Program-made: the position numbers and the translations under genes | In this document: positions 1 to 8,378 of the stretch, piece by piece | Numbering within the stretch: the first letter of the stretch is position 1 | Layout: the number at the start of each line of letters is the position of its first letter | The notes under the pieces: generated by a model | The model's database searches: none | What the model saw: the letters and a program-made list of their open reading frames with translations, nothing else | What the model was told of the DNA's origin: nothing | From: Bacillus paramycoides | Lineage (GTDB): Bacteria > Bacillota > Bacilli > Bacillales > Bacillaceae_G | Direction: 5' to 3' | Assembly: GCF_001884235.1 (NCBI RefSeq) | Contig: NZ_MAOI01000122.1 | Span: 1 to 43,767, forward strand | DNA length: 43,767 bases

Positions 1-1192
1 AATCTGGTGTTAATTGATTTAAACCGTATGTTTGTGCTGTCATTACAAACATGAGTCCAACCATTAATACGCTATGCATAATAATAATTTGTAGCATTGA
101 TGTGTCAGGAGTAAGGCCTTTAAATAAGAACATTGCAATCCCTACTAACACGATGCCGGGAATGATAATAACTTTCGGACTAAATTTATCAAATAGTTTA
201 CCTGCAATCGGTCCCATTATGGCACTAATAATACTACCTGGAAGCATTATTACTCCTGATTTAAAGGCTGTAACAAGTAAAACTGTTTGCAAGAACATCG
301 GTAATAAAGTCATCGTTGAAAATAGCGACATCATAACAATCACGATTAGTCCAACCGATAACGTAAACATCGGAACTTTAAATGCGCGTAATTCTAAAAT
401 TGGATTCTCTATTTTTAATTGGCGAACAACAAAAATGGATAGTGATATAAGCCCAACAATTAAAGAGCAATACACTTTCGCATCTGACCATCCTAAATCA
501 CCTGATGCACTAAAGCTATACACAATACCACCGAATCCTAATGTCGATAAAAGAATGGATGGATAATCAACTTTTGGCCTTGTTAACTCTGTCACATTTT
601 GAATGTACTTCATCCCAATTACAATGGAAATGATTACGATAGGAATAACAATGTAGAATAACCAGCGCCAGTTAAGTGAATCAACGATTATTCCTGATAA
701 TGTAGGACCAATTGCTGGAGCGGACATCATAACAAGTGCGATTAAGCCCATTGTGGCACCACGTTTTTCAGGTGGACAAATAATTAAAATCGTATTCATT
801 AATAACGGTGAAATTAACCCCGTAGCTACTGCTTGGACAATACGGCCGACTAATAAAACAGAAAATGTCGGTGCGAATCCCGCAATTAATGTACCAACTA
901 AAAATGTTACCATAGCGATCAAGAACATCTGTCTCGTTGTGAGCCATTGCTGAAGTAATGCTGTAATCGGCACTAAAACCCCAACAACTAACATGTAAGC
1001 TGTAGAAAGCCATTGAATTGTTGAAGCTGTTACATCAAATTCTTTCATTAATACGGTTAATGCATTACCAAGTAATGTTTCGTTTAATAATGCAACCATT
1101 GCCCCTAAAAGTAATGCAATTAAAATGGGGGCATGTTTCATATTAGAAGTATCAACTTTGCCACTTGTAGGGCTCTTAGTTGTCATATTCAT
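1..1192 (-). CDS. MFS multidrug exporter, DHA2 (EmrB/QacA-like) family, 3' end outside window
   Basis: About 397 codons of a proton-coupled drug exporter read leftward off the window edge, so the C-terminus is missing. The translation begins MNMTTKSPTSGKVDTSN and runs into hydrophobic helices. Near residues 30-40 is the LLNETLLGNAL motif, later LVGRIVQAVATGLISPLL, and then the motif C-like PAIGPTLSGIIVDSLNWRW. Together these are typical of the 14-helix DHA2 branch. The start at 1192 follows a strong GGAGGAG site; a second in-frame ATG two codons on is less likely. It is divergent from the TetR-type gene at 1335, the usual arrangement of an exporter under local repression. Substrate unknown. 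The family is clear; the exact drug class is not. Confidence 0.9.
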   Translation of the reverse strand, partial: MNMTTKSPTSGKVDTSNMKHAPILIALLLGAMVALLNETLLGNALTVLMKEFDVTASTIQWLSTAYMLVVGVLVPITALLQQWLTTRQMFLIAMVTFLVGTLIAGFAPTFSVLLVGRIVQAVATGLISPLLMNTILIICPPEKRGATMGLIALVMMSAPAIGPTLSGIIVDSLNWRWLFYIVIPIVIISIVIGMKYIQNVTELTRPKVDYPSILLSTLGFGGIVYSFSASGDLGWSDAKVYCSLIVGLISLSIFVVRQLKIENPILELRAFKVPMFTLSVGLIVIVMMSLFSTMTLLPMFLQTVLLVTAFKSGVIMLPGSIISAIMGPIAGKLFDKFSPKVIIIPGIVLVGIAMFLFKGLTPDTSMLQIIIMHSVLMVGLMFVMTAQTYGLNQLTPD

Positions 1193-1265
1193 TTCGTAAT
1201 TCTCCTCCTGTTTTTTACTTAAAAAATTTTATATACACCGGAACACATGTAATATAATATACATA

Positions 1266-1317
1266 TGTAGATTAAAAAGGGAGAATCAATTTTCAGCCAT
1301 TGTATATTTAATCTACA
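1266..1317. promoter_or_regulatory. Inverted-repeat operator candidate between exporter and TetR gene
   Basis: Two perfect 11-base arms, TGTAGATTAAA at 1266-1276 and TTTAATCTACA at 1307-1317, lie in the divergent intergenic region about 18 bases ahead of the TetR-family start. The position fits autoregulation plus control of the exporter. The 30-base gap is wide for one TetR dimer, so two separate half-site complexes or an RNA hairpin are also possible. Confidence 0.45.
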
Positions 1318-1334
1318 AAAAAGGAGAATTGTAG

Positions 1335-1910
1335 ATGAACGATAGTGAAAAACAACTTGATTTACGTATTAGACGTACACATAAATTACTATGGGATTCC
1401 TTATTTGAATTAATGACACAATCAAAACAGAAATATAGTTCCATCACGATTAACCAAATTTGTGATCGTGCGATGGTACATCGAACAACATTTTACAAGC
1501 ATTTTGAAGATAAAGATGCTTTATTAGCATTTGGATTTAAACGATATGGCGAGATGATTGCTGAAATACCGCTTTTAGATCGATTAAGTAAGCCATTTCA
1601 AGTGATGGAACAATTTCTGCATCATGAAGAAATCGGAAAAATATTAGAATCGCAAATGTCTGACGAACAATTTATTAACCGTATACATTATTTAAGCCAT
1701 GGGACAAGAAAGCAGGAAACGGAAGCATTAAATCAACTGTGTAAAAATCATACGATGCCAAATGATTTAATCATTGAATTTTATTCAGGAGTAATCACAT
1801 CATTAAGCGCGTGGTGGTTTCAAAACGGAAGAGAAATTTCTGCGGCAGAAATGGATAAACACTTCCATCAACTCATTAATCGAAATATTTTTCAGTTTGA
1901 AAAGGAGTAA
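1335..1910 (+). CDS. TetR/AcrR-family transcriptional repressor
   Basis: A 191-residue regulator. Residues about 8-60 form the TetR helix-turn-helix domain, with ITINQICDRAMVHRTTFYKHF as the recognition unit, followed by FEDKDALL. The C-terminal ligand domain is short and resembles the TetR_C domains of small Firmicute drug regulators. The start has an AAGGAGAATTGTAG ribosome site. It is divergent from the MFS exporter and most likely represses it and itself through the inverted repeat at 1266-1317. A bidirectional terminator follows directly. The inducer is unknown. Confidence 0.9.
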   Translation: MNDSEKQLDLRIRRTHKLLWDSLFELMTQSKQKYSSITINQICDRAMVHRTTFYKHFEDKDALLAFGFKRYGEMIAEIPLLDRLSKPFQVMEQFLHHEEIGKILESQMSDEQFINRIHYLSHGTRKQETEALNQLCKNHTMPNDLIIEFYSGVITSLSAWWFQNGREISAAEMDKHFHQLINRNIFQFEKE

Positions 1911-1920
1911 TTTCACCAAT

Positions 1921-1950
1921 AAAAAAAGCCCATATGAAATGGGCTTTTTT
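1921..1950. terminator. Bidirectional intrinsic terminator
   Basis: AAAAAAGCCCAT and its complement flank a short loop, giving a stem with an A-run on one side and a T-run on the other. It separates the convergent TetR gene and the PspA-like gene and can serve both. Confidence 0.9.
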
Positions 1951-1955
1951 ACATA

Positions 1956-2615
1956 CTATTTATTCTCTTTTAACTTCTCTAACTCCCGCTGTACTTCTTC
2001 TTGCAAATTTTGATCTAACACTTCTTGCTGATTTGGAGACTTCAAATTGTAAAAATAGTTACTAGCAGCTGTTTCTGCTTCTAGTTTTTGCACATAAGAT
2101 TCAATGCGCGCAAAGCCTTTTGCTGAGCTTTCTGTATGGAACGAATCAATCGCTCTGTTGCTTTCTTTTATCGCTTGCGCTGCATTTAACCGCGAAACAA
2201 GAACTAGTTCTTTATATTGCAACTCTCCATATTTCTTTTGCAGTTTATCAATTTGTTCATAAAGCGTCGCTGTTTGCTCTTTTGTTATTTCGTACTGCTT
2301 ACGATACAGTTCCGCTTTTTTCTCATTCACAATTTTTTCTTGCAGGGCTAACTGTGCCATTTGATCTTCTTCGCGTGATACTGCAAGTTCAGCTTGGCGA
2401 GTTCTCTTCACAATAAGAGCATCCGTTTCTGAAATTAATGCTTCATATTTCTTTTCTAAATAATATTGATGCGAAAGTGCTTTTTCAGCCTTCGTAATTT
2501 GCTGTTCTGTTTCGCGAAGATATTGCTTTAACATATTAGTAGGTTTTTCTAGCTTATCTAACGTTTGATGCACATCCGCTACCACAATATTTTTAATACG
2601 TTTTAAAATACCCAT
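1956..2615 (-). CDS. PspA/IM30 (LiaH-like) membrane-stress protein
   Basis: 219 residues, almost all alpha-helical and highly charged, starting MGILKRIKNIVVADVHQTLDKLEKPTNML and continuing as long coiled coils. That is the layout of PspA/IM30/LiaH proteins, ESCRT-III relatives that assemble on stressed membranes; the family's usual size is 220-230 residues. The start has a GGAGGAGAAGTAATA site. It begins 2 bases after the stop of the membrane protein upstream, so the two are cotranscribed and probably translationally coupled. The partner membrane protein supports a LiaI-LiaH-like pair in which the membrane protein recruits PspA. Confidence 0.88.
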   Translation of the reverse strand: MGILKRIKNIVVADVHQTLDKLEKPTNMLKQYLRETEQQITKAEKALSHQYYLEKKYEALISETDALIVKRTRQAELAVSREEDQMAQLALQEKIVNEKKAELYRKQYEITKEQTATLYEQIDKLQKKYGELQYKELVLVSRLNAAQAIKESNRAIDSFHTESSAKGFARIESYVQKLEAETAASNYFYNLKSPNQQEVLDQNLQEEVQRELEKLKENK

Positions 2616-2617
2616 TA

Positions 2618-3163
2618 TTACTTCTCCTCCTTACGAATATTGCGTTCCCATTGATCTAAAATATCTACTTGTTTTTGTACTTGAAAGTCGCTGTATAAAT
2701 CTATATCAGTTGCCATTCTTTTTTCTTTTAATTTTTTATATGCCCAAACAATCGTTGCAACAAATGCAAGCATCGGAAGGACCGGTAATAAACCAATAAC
2801 TAGGAGCAATATGCCTGTCCACTTTTTAACCATATTCCCTTCAGACTTACGAAGCATGAACCAGCCGAAAAGAACAAATCCAAACGCTAACAGGAATGGT
2901 ATGAAGAATAAACCTTCAAACTCTTTTTCATGGTGTTTTTCATGATGCTGATTTCGCTCAAAGTTATTAAACTTTTCTTTTTGTGTAACGAAAGCTTCTC
3001 TTTCTTTATCGTGAGAAACAGTATACGCCGCTTGCTTATGCTTCTCATGATCCCACCTGTCAAACTTCATACTATGTAATCCAAACAATAGTAATGCCAG
3101 AAGTAACGGAAGGATCAAAATCCATTTTAACCAACGCAATTTTTTACGTTTATTCTTTTTCAT
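2618..3163 (-). CDS. Small membrane protein partner of the PspA-like gene
   Basis: 181 residues from the ATG at 3163, which has a GGTGGTGAACAG ribosome site; a longer reading from 3184 lacks one. There is a basic N-terminus, one helix at about 10-30 (ILILPLLLALLLFGL), a histidine- and lysine-rich extracytoplasmic stretch, then two hydrophobic segments (FFIPFLLAFGFVLFGWFML and ILLLVIGLLPVLPMLAF) and a charged cytoplasmic tail. I recognise no named domain. Its place directly ahead of the PspA-like gene suggests it anchors that protein at the membrane. Confidence 0.75.
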   Translation of the reverse strand: MKKNKRKKLRWLKWILILPLLLALLLFGLHSMKFDRWDHEKHKQAAYTVSHDKEREAFVTQKEKFNNFERNQHHEKHHEKEFEGLFFIPFLLAFGFVLFGWFMLRKSEGNMVKKWTGILLLVIGLLPVLPMLAFVATIVWAYKKLKEKRMATDIDLYSDFQVQKQVDILDQWERNIRKEEK

Positions 3164-3329
3164 CTGTTCACCACCATCTATCATTCGTTTTGAGATAAGT
3201 AAAAAATGTATTACCTCCCTTTATCTTTGATACATATGAGTGTAAAACTTAGACGTGAGAAGAGGATGAAAGGAAAATGATGAATATATGAGAAATATAT
3301 AAGAAATTTCTCATAATTATTTCAAAACT
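3164..3329. other. Upstream region of the PspA-like operon
   Basis: No gene. A strong GGGAGGTAATAC ribosome-site-like sequence on the minus strand (about 3210) is not followed by a usable start in the operon frame. No confident promoter or LiaR-type operator could be read. Confidence 0.4.
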
Positions 3330-3376
3330 AAAGAACCCAACTTCTCCATATAAAATAGAGAAATTGGGTTCTTTTT
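3330..3376. terminator. Intrinsic terminator, probably bidirectional
   Basis: A near-perfect 17-base stem (AAAGAACCCAACTTCTC paired with GAGAAATTGGGTTCTTT) with an 11-base loop. The T-run is best in the plus direction, but the stem also lies downstream of the minus-strand helicase gene and the bcr1 element. Confidence 0.8.
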
Positions 3377-3432
3377 CATTATTTCTATTCACTTTAGAAA
3401 CTCACATCTACTTTCTTAGCTACTTCTTCTAT

Positions 3433-3588
3433 TTTATCCCGCATTAACGGGCAGTAAGACTCCCAACTTAAAATTTGGCGAATGCAAGGAAGTTAGTTGG
3501 GAGATCCACTGCCCGTAAAAGCCCGATTGGTTCAACTAATAATCAGTGGAGATGGAAAAAAACCCCACTGATTAAAGTTTCACTCTAT
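3433..3588 (+). repeat. bcr1-type repeat element
   Basis: A 156-base element with the known bcr1 length (about 155). It starts with TTTAT followed by CCCGCATTAACGGGCAG and ends with ATTAAAGTTTCAC followed by TCTAT, a one-mismatch copy of the flanking pentamer. It contains several internal stems, including ATCAGTGG near 3543 and CCCCACTGATT at 3563-3573. bcr1 is specific to the B. cereus group and is thought to be mobile and transcribed. The right flank overlaps the stop codon of the helicase gene. A partial inverted copy is at the right end of the window. Confidence 0.88.
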
Positions 3589-4874
3589 CATCCACCTTCC
3601 ACAAACCGCCCAAACTCCTTCAAAAATCTCAATTTAAAACTCCCTACAGGACCATTCCGATGCTTCGCCACATGAATCTCCGTCATCTCTTTCTGCACCG
3701 TTTCCTTATCGTAATAATCTTCACGATACATAAGCATAATCACATCCGCATCTTGCTCAATCTGTCCTGTCTCTCTTAAATCAGATAAAAGCGGGCGCTT
3801 ATCTTGGCGTGACTCTACTGAACGAGACAATTGCGACAACGCTACTACACATACATTTAAATCACGAGCTAATAACTTAAGTTTACGTGAAATTTCACTT
3901 ATCTCCTGAAATCGATTGCCCCTATACTTCGAATCGCCCGTAATGAGCTGCAAATAATCTACAATGACTAAAAGCTTTTTATCGCCATGCTTCCTCTTTA
4001 ACTTACGAGCTTGCATCCAAATCTCCTGCACCGTTATGCCAGCCTTATCATAAATCTCAAGCGGCAATTCCCCAATCTCCGCAAACGCCTTACTCACCTT
4101 TTCCCAGTCCTCTATCGTAAAACGATGCTTCGGATTTTTTAGCCTGCCTCCTGACACTTCCCCTACGCAAGACGCCATTCTTTTTAACAATTGCTTACTA
4201 CTCATCTCTAATGAAAACAATCCAACCGCTGATCCAGACTTCGCCGCATGCAAGGCAATATTTAACGCAAACGCCGTCTTTCCCATAGAAGGACGTGCAC
4301 CAAGAACGACAAAATCACCTTCCTGCAAACCGCACGTCATCTTATTTAACGATTTATAACCAGTCTCAATGCCAGTATTCTCTTTCGTATCTTGATGAAG
4401 CTCCTCATACAACCCAACTAAAGCATCCTTCAAATCAAAATCACATACGTAGTCCTTTTCCTCTAACTCACAAAGTTCCGTAATCGTCTCACCAATAATT
4501 TTCTCATTCTTCTCCGCAATAAGACGCTCTCCCATCTTGTGCCCGAGAACGCCAGCCTGATACATTTTCCACGCACCTCGAACAAGCCCCTCATAATAAG
4601 AAAAGTTGGCAATCGTAGGCACACCCTCTATTAACCCTATAAAATACTCCATTCCCCCGATACTCTCCAAAAAATTTGGATTCATCCTGGAAACGAGCGT
4701 CACAAGATCAATTGGTTGCCCTTCATCTTCAATTTTTCGCATTAACCGAAATATAGACTTATGCACTGGCAAAGAAAAATAATGCTCCGTCAAACGACAC
4801 TCCTTAATAAGCTCTCCTTCCATTAAAAGAGAACCTAATACCGTCTTTTCCGCCTCCACATTTTGAATACTCAC
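3588..4874 (-). CDS. DnaB-like replicative helicase (second, DnaD-linked copy)
   Basis: 428 residues from GTG at 4874. The N-terminal DnaB domain (VEAEKTVLGSLLMEGELIKE) precedes a RecA-like core with Walker A GARPSMGKTAFALN, Walker B LLVIVDYLQLI and the DnaB loop LSQLSRSVESRQDKRP. Length fits DnaB/DnaC helicases (430-460). A longer reading from 4940 is unlikely: the GTG overlaps the upstream stop as GTGA, which indicates translational coupling to the DnaD-like gene. Such pairs resemble phage or plasmid replication modules, but no other phage gene is near. Codons end in G or T far more often than in neighbouring genes. The stop lies in the duplicated flank of the bcr1 element. Confidence 0.92.
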   Translation of the reverse strand: MSIQNVEAEKTVLGSLLMEGELIKECRLTEHYFSLPVHKSIFRLMRKIEDEGQPIDLVTLVSRMNPNFLESIGGMEYFIGLIEGVPTIANFSYYEGLVRGAWKMYQAGVLGHKMGERLIAEKNEKIIGETITELCELEEKDYVCDFDLKDALVGLYEELHQDTKENTGIETGYKSLNKMTCGLQEGDFVVLGARPSMGKTAFALNIALHAAKSGSAVGLFSLEMSSKQLLKRMASCVGEVSGGRLKNPKHRFTIEDWEKVSKAFAEIGELPLEIYDKAGITVQEIWMQARKLKRKHGDKKLLVIVDYLQLITGDSKYRGNRFQEISEISRKLKLLARDLNVCVVALSQLSRSVESRQDKRPLLSDLRETGQIEQDADVIMLMYREDYYDKETVQKEMTEIHVAKHRNGPVGSFKLRFLKEFGRFVEGG

Positions 4875-5734
4875 GGTCGCCACCCGCGTTCCGTTAAGAA
4901 CCGCTGCAACTCTTCCTCTGACGGCGCATTCTTCTCCCACTCTTCACACTTCGCCAAAAACTTCTCCGTCTCCCCAGTACTAACAGGCGACTCCTTCTGC
5001 CGAAACTTCGACGTCGCCTCCTCAACCTCAGAAACTTTCGTAAATCCCTTCCCGTGCCAATCTCGCAAAATCCCCTTCACATAAGCAATCGTCCGCTTAT
5101 TATTTTCATAAGCAATTTGAAGAGCCTTAAGCACAAGCTCCTCCGACAAATCAACCATCCACTCACTCAGTTCCTCTGCCACATAAGGAGACAAACTACC
5201 GAAATGTTGCTCATAAAACGTGTACACTCTACTTCCCGTTTCCTCCTGGGTAACCTCCTCTTCTTCCTCAGCTTCACAAACAGGATCAGGATCAATATCA
5301 ACAGCCAAATCACCAGGCATACCGAAATGTGCTAGAAGCATCGGAACATTCAGCTCCTCCTCTACGCACTTACGAAGAAACATATGTACAAACTCCTTAT
5401 TCTTCACACCTTTAAGCTCACGAAGCACACACTTCTCCACATTCGTATTCGTCACAGGATTATAACGAAGCCAATTTAAAATAAATAACTCCTTCGTCTC
5501 CGCATCATAAAGAACCTTTCCATAATCAATGAAGCGCTGCACTAGCTTATCAACAGTCCCCCTGTTATACCCAGTCTCCATCTCAGCCAACCGCTTCGGA
5601 AACGGAAAAATCCCGCACTGCGTCGTCTTCGAACAAGTTAACAAATACACATAAAAATACCGCTCCTCCGGCGTCAAATCCAAAACAAAATCATCCTGCC
5701 AAAAATTCACCTGCACATTACGATACACCGCCAT
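4871..5734 (-). CDS. DnaD-like replisome organiser
   Basis: 287 residues from the ATG at 5734, which has a GGGAGGAACTTTG site. The N-terminal part (MAVYRNVQVNFWQDDFVLDL) is the winged-helix domain of phage-type replisome organisers. A long acidic linker (DPDPVCEAEEEEEVTQEE) leads to a C-terminal DnaD/DnaB_2 domain at about 180-240 (YVAEELSEWMVDLSEELVLK, then AIAYV-type and GILRDW). It probably binds DNA and loads the DnaB-like helicase encoded immediately downstream. Sense-strand codons are strongly G/T-ending. Whether it serves chromosome, plasmid or stress-related replication cannot be told. Confidence 0.85.
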   Translation of the reverse strand: MAVYRNVQVNFWQDDFVLDLTPEERYFYVYLLTCSKTTQCGIFPFPKRLAEMETGYNRGTVDKLVQRFIDYGKVLYDAETKELFILNWLRYNPVTNTNVEKCVLRELKGVKNKEFVHMFLRKCVEEELNVPMLLAHFGMPGDLAVDIDPDPVCEAEEEEEVTQEETGSRVYTFYEQHFGSLSPYVAEELSEWMVDLSEELVLKALQIAYENNKRTIAYVKGILRDWHGKGFTKVSEVEEATSKFRQKESPVSTGETEKFLAKCEEWEKNAPSEEELQRFLTERGWRP

Positions 5735-5942
5735 CAAAGTTCCTCCCGTCCCCATTCAAAAATGAAAATTTCCTCTTTGTACTATATATAGGAAGGAGGA
5801 ATGGTTTTTTGGCGTGTTATTTTAAAATTTTTTTGACTACTACTACGATGTTTGTTCTTGTAGTTGTTTTTGTTTTGTTTTTTCTTAGTGATTTATTACT
5901 TGGTAGGGGCTTGCAAGGGGTATGGAAGGGGTATGAAAGGGG

Positions 5943-6269
5943 CTAGTTGTCGGTTACTTCGATTAGGAAGGTTCTGTTTTGGAAGCCGCCTCGTTCTGTT
6001 GCTTTCTTTTTACGGATTTTGTTGATTTCTTCTAGTGTTGTGCCTTCATGTTCGGCTAGGGCGTTTATTAGTTCTAGGAGGTCGGATAGTTCTTCGAGTT
6101 TGTGGGGTTTTGTTTTTGCTTCTAGGTATTCGGTTAGTTCTTCTTCTGTTTTCTTGCAGATTTCTTTTATGTATTCGTCTTCAGGTAGAATTTTTGTTGT
6201 GGGTGTTTTTCCGTTGCTTTTTATTATTTGTGGGATTTTGTCTCGGATTAGTTTGTTGTAGGTTGGCAT
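5943..6269 (-). CDS. MazG-superfamily (phosphoribosyl-ATP pyrophosphohydrolase-like) protein
   Basis: 108 residues starting MPTYNKLIRDKIPQII, with the family signature KLEELSDLLELINALAEHEG (EExxD-type metal site) at about 57-76. All-alpha NTP pyrophosphohydrolases of this kind hydrolyse unwanted nucleotides. The start at 6269 follows GGAGGGGAATCCC. A TATAAT-like -10 lies at 6299-6304 on the same strand. Codon use is extreme: A- and C-rich on the sense strand, the opposite of the DnaD/helicase pair to its left. The substrate cannot be read from the sequence. Confidence 0.85.
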   Translation of the reverse strand: MPTYNKLIRDKIPQIIKSNGKTPTTKILPEDEYIKEICKKTEEELTEYLEAKTKPHKLEELSDLLELINALAEHEGTTLEEINKIRKKKATERGGFQNRTFLIEVTDN

Positions 6270-6298
6270 GGGATTCCCCTCCATTAGATTTTTCTTCT

Positions 6299-6304
6299 AT
6301 TATA
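6299..6304 (-). promoter_or_regulatory. Candidate -10 element of the MazG-like gene
   Basis: TATAAT on the minus strand 30 bases ahead of the start at 6269. No good -35 was seen at 17 bases, so confidence is limited. Confidence 0.4.
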
Positions 6305-6310
6305 ATGGAA

Positions 6311-6339
6311 AAGCAGTTTAACTAGTTGTTAAACTGCTT
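6311..6339. terminator. Terminator hairpin at the left border of the restriction island
   Basis: A perfect 12-base stem, AAGCAGTTTAAC with GTTAAACTGCTT, around a 5-base loop, with short T-runs on either side. It lies between the first Sau3AI-like gene and the MazG-like gene. Confidence 0.75.
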
Positions 6340-6345
6340 TGTTGC

Positions 6346-6659
6346 TTCTTCTTATTAATATCAATCTTTTCTAACAAAATAAACGTTGCTACTGAGTCAA
6401 TTCCATAGAACTTTAGTACACTTTTTCTACATCCTATCACCTGACTACTAATTGAGGCGACTAAAAACTATGAACTCAATCATATATAGAACTCCGTGTT
6501 ACATCAAAAAACAATGTTTCAGGGATTTATGCATTATTACTTTTAATCATTTTCAAAATTCATTTCATACGCAAACTTCCTTAAAAACCCCACAGCTTTT
6601 ATTCAAGAACTAGCTTTTAAAATAAAATTCTCTTCATTCATACAAATACTTTTATCATT
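6346..6659. other. AT-rich gap, possible gene remnant
   Basis: No intact gene. On the minus strand around 6545-6600 a short open stretch reads KAVGFLRKFAYEMNFEND before a stop, which looks like a natural protein end, but it is preceded by stops. It may be a remnant from the insertion of the island. Confidence 0.25.
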
Positions 6660-8012
6660 CTAACACATTTTCTTAGCTTCATTGAATTTTTTATGGAGAA
6701 AATCTTTGTTTAACATAAAACAAGTTTCCTTCTTATCATCAAAAAATCTTTCATATACCCCTTTAATCTTACCTTTCGGCGCAATAACAAGCTTAAGTTC
6801 ATTTTTAGGGCTTCTTGAAGCTGTAGGTAGTTTAGTAATATCTTTTGTTTCAATAGCTTCTTTTATCATGTTATAAGTTTTTCCAAATTCCTCTACTTCT
6901 TCTAAGGTAAAAGTAACCTTAAAAATTCTATCTAAAATCCTGTGACCATTACCCAATTTTTTACCATCTCTGTCTCCTAAATAGCCAATATATATAAACG
7001 TTACTTCTTCAAAAAATATCTTCCATTCGGATTTTTCCCATGGAGAGCTAAAATCAGAAAGTTTAAGCGTACTAAAAGTTGCTTTTTCGATTGGTCTGTT
7101 ATTCCCTTCAATTGGAATGTTTTTTATAAGAAAGTTTGATTTGCTAAACACTTCATGTTTTTCGGGTAATTCTTTATCTTTTCCTACCACCCTATCTGAT
7201 ACCATCTTGCTAATATTGTAAGGTATTCTTTTAGTAGGATCATATTTTTTAAAATGGCTTAATATCTCCAATTGGCTCATACCCTTATAAGGTTTTAATT
7301 GCTTCCATATAAATTCTTCAGGTGCTACAAAATCCACAGATTTTTCGACTATTAACCTTTCTTCCACATGATTTTTTAAAATACCGCGGAAAAATGAATT
7401 TTTCAAGGAAAACGCCCTTGTAGGAGCAAAAACATCAGAATTTGGCTGCTCTGCGGTCTCTCCTTTTTGTCCTTTTGTAGCAGCTCCCAAAATAACAGAA
7501 TCTCCTTCTGATAATTTATGAGCAAGTCCATCCATCACCTTTTGTTTAATTGTATAGAAATCATTTCGAATAATATCTTCATCCCTTGACATATTGTATA
7601 ACTGAAAATCATGGATAACAAAGTCCTCATATGGTACATCCCTGATGTATTCATACCAAATAATTAACAGCTTTCGATTCTTAGAAATTACCTTACTAAA
7701 TTCATACTCCTCATGAATAATATTATTATAATTAATTCTACTCAAGGAAATTCGTTCCTTTGCGGACCAGGATTCATCTTTAAGTCTATTAAATCCAGAT
7801 ACCTTTAATTCAATCCCTAGTTTACTAAAATCTGCCTCAGGGTGATTATTCAATTCATAACCATAGAAACCTGTTTCAACAACCTTACCTAACCTTCCTT
7901 TATCATTATTTTTTCCTTGCTGTAAAATTCCTTTTTTATCTATTTCTTTAAACGTTTTACCAATAATTCCTTTTGTATATTCTAATAATTGTTCCTCTGT
8001 TTCAAAAATCAT
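6660..8012 (-). CDS. Sau3AI/MutH-family type II restriction endonuclease, copy 1
   Basis: 450 residues from the second ATG (8012), 7 bases after GGAGGG; the first ATG at 8018 is too close to it. The MutH-like catalytic core is intact: GRLGKVVETGFYGYEL, then EADFSKLGIELKVSG, giving E46, D61, E68 and K70 (the E...D-x6-E-x-K set). A second region with the LSEGDSVILGAATKG and RAFSLKNSF motifs follows, then a C-terminal MutH-like half, as in Sau3AI (489 residues). Sau3AI cuts GATC; the target here is inferred, not shown. It lies downstream of the dptH-like gene after a terminator, so it is probably expressed on its own. A homologous full-length gene is at 19194. Confidence 0.88.
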   Translation of the reverse strand: MIFETEEQLLEYTKGIIGKTFKEIDKKGILQQGKNNDKGRLGKVVETGFYGYELNNHPEADFSKLGIELKVSGFNRLKDESWSAKERISLSRINYNNIIHEEYEFSKVISKNRKLLIIWYEYIRDVPYEDFVIHDFQLYNMSRDEDIIRNDFYTIKQKVMDGLAHKLSEGDSVILGAATKGQKGETAEQPNSDVFAPTRAFSLKNSFFRGILKNHVEERLIVEKSVDFVAPEEFIWKQLKPYKGMSQLEILSHFKKYDPTKRIPYNISKMVSDRVVGKDKELPEKHEVFSKSNFLIKNIPIEGNNRPIEKATFSTLKLSDFSSPWEKSEWKIFFEEVTFIYIGYLGDRDGKKLGNGHRILDRIFKVTFTLEEVEEFGKTYNMIKEAIETKDITKLPTASRSPKNELKLVIAPKGKIKGVYERFFDDKKETCFMLNKDFLHKKFNEAKKMC

Positions 8013-8257
8013 ATGCATTCCCTCCTACGAATTACTATTTGCTTAATCACTCTCAATTTATTCAGACTAATCCATAGACCATTTACAATTTTTTGTATCC
8101 ATCAATAAATCTTTTCCCAAAAGTAACGAATGCTAATTTACATATACTCAGTACTGATTAATGTAATATTGATAGACATTTGACGCTATGAAATAACGCT
8201 ATCATAAACTCTAATAATGATTAAATTTATTTACTAGGCTATAACACACATAATATT
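8013..8257. other. Upstream region of Sau3AI-like copy 1
   Basis: AT-rich, no gene seen. Several -10-like hexamers occur but none with a convincing -35. Confidence 0.4.
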
Positions 8258-8280
8258 CACCAAATAAAATATATTTGGTG
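8258..8280. promoter_or_regulatory. Palindrome, candidate operator
   Basis: Arms CACCAAATA and TATTTGGTG are perfect inverted copies around a 5-base centre. There is no T-run on either side, so a protein-binding site is more likely than a terminator. It sits about 245 bases ahead of Sau3AI-like copy 1. Confidence 0.4.
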
Positions 8281-8327
8281 AGAATCAACTTCCACATCCC
8301 TCAAAGAATGAATTTTCCTAAAACAAA

Positions 8328-8377
8328 AGGACCGTTCTCTTACTTCTAATATGAAGTAAAAGAACCATCCTTTTTTC
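8328..8377 (-). terminator. Terminator of the dptFGH-like operon
   Basis: Directly after the dptH-like stop, GGTTCTTTTACTTC pairs with GAAGTAAGAGAAC (mostly matched) and is followed by TTTTGTTTT on the minus strand. Confidence 0.85.
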
Positions 8378-8378
8378 T

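Noticed and set aside
3475-3675. Short plus-strand frame over the bcr1 repeat
   Set aside because: It lies across the repeat and antisense to the helicase end; no ribosome site.
3588-6269. Prophage remnant around the DnaD/DnaB-like pair
   Set aside because: No integrase, repressor, structural or lysis genes and no attachment-site repeats on either side.
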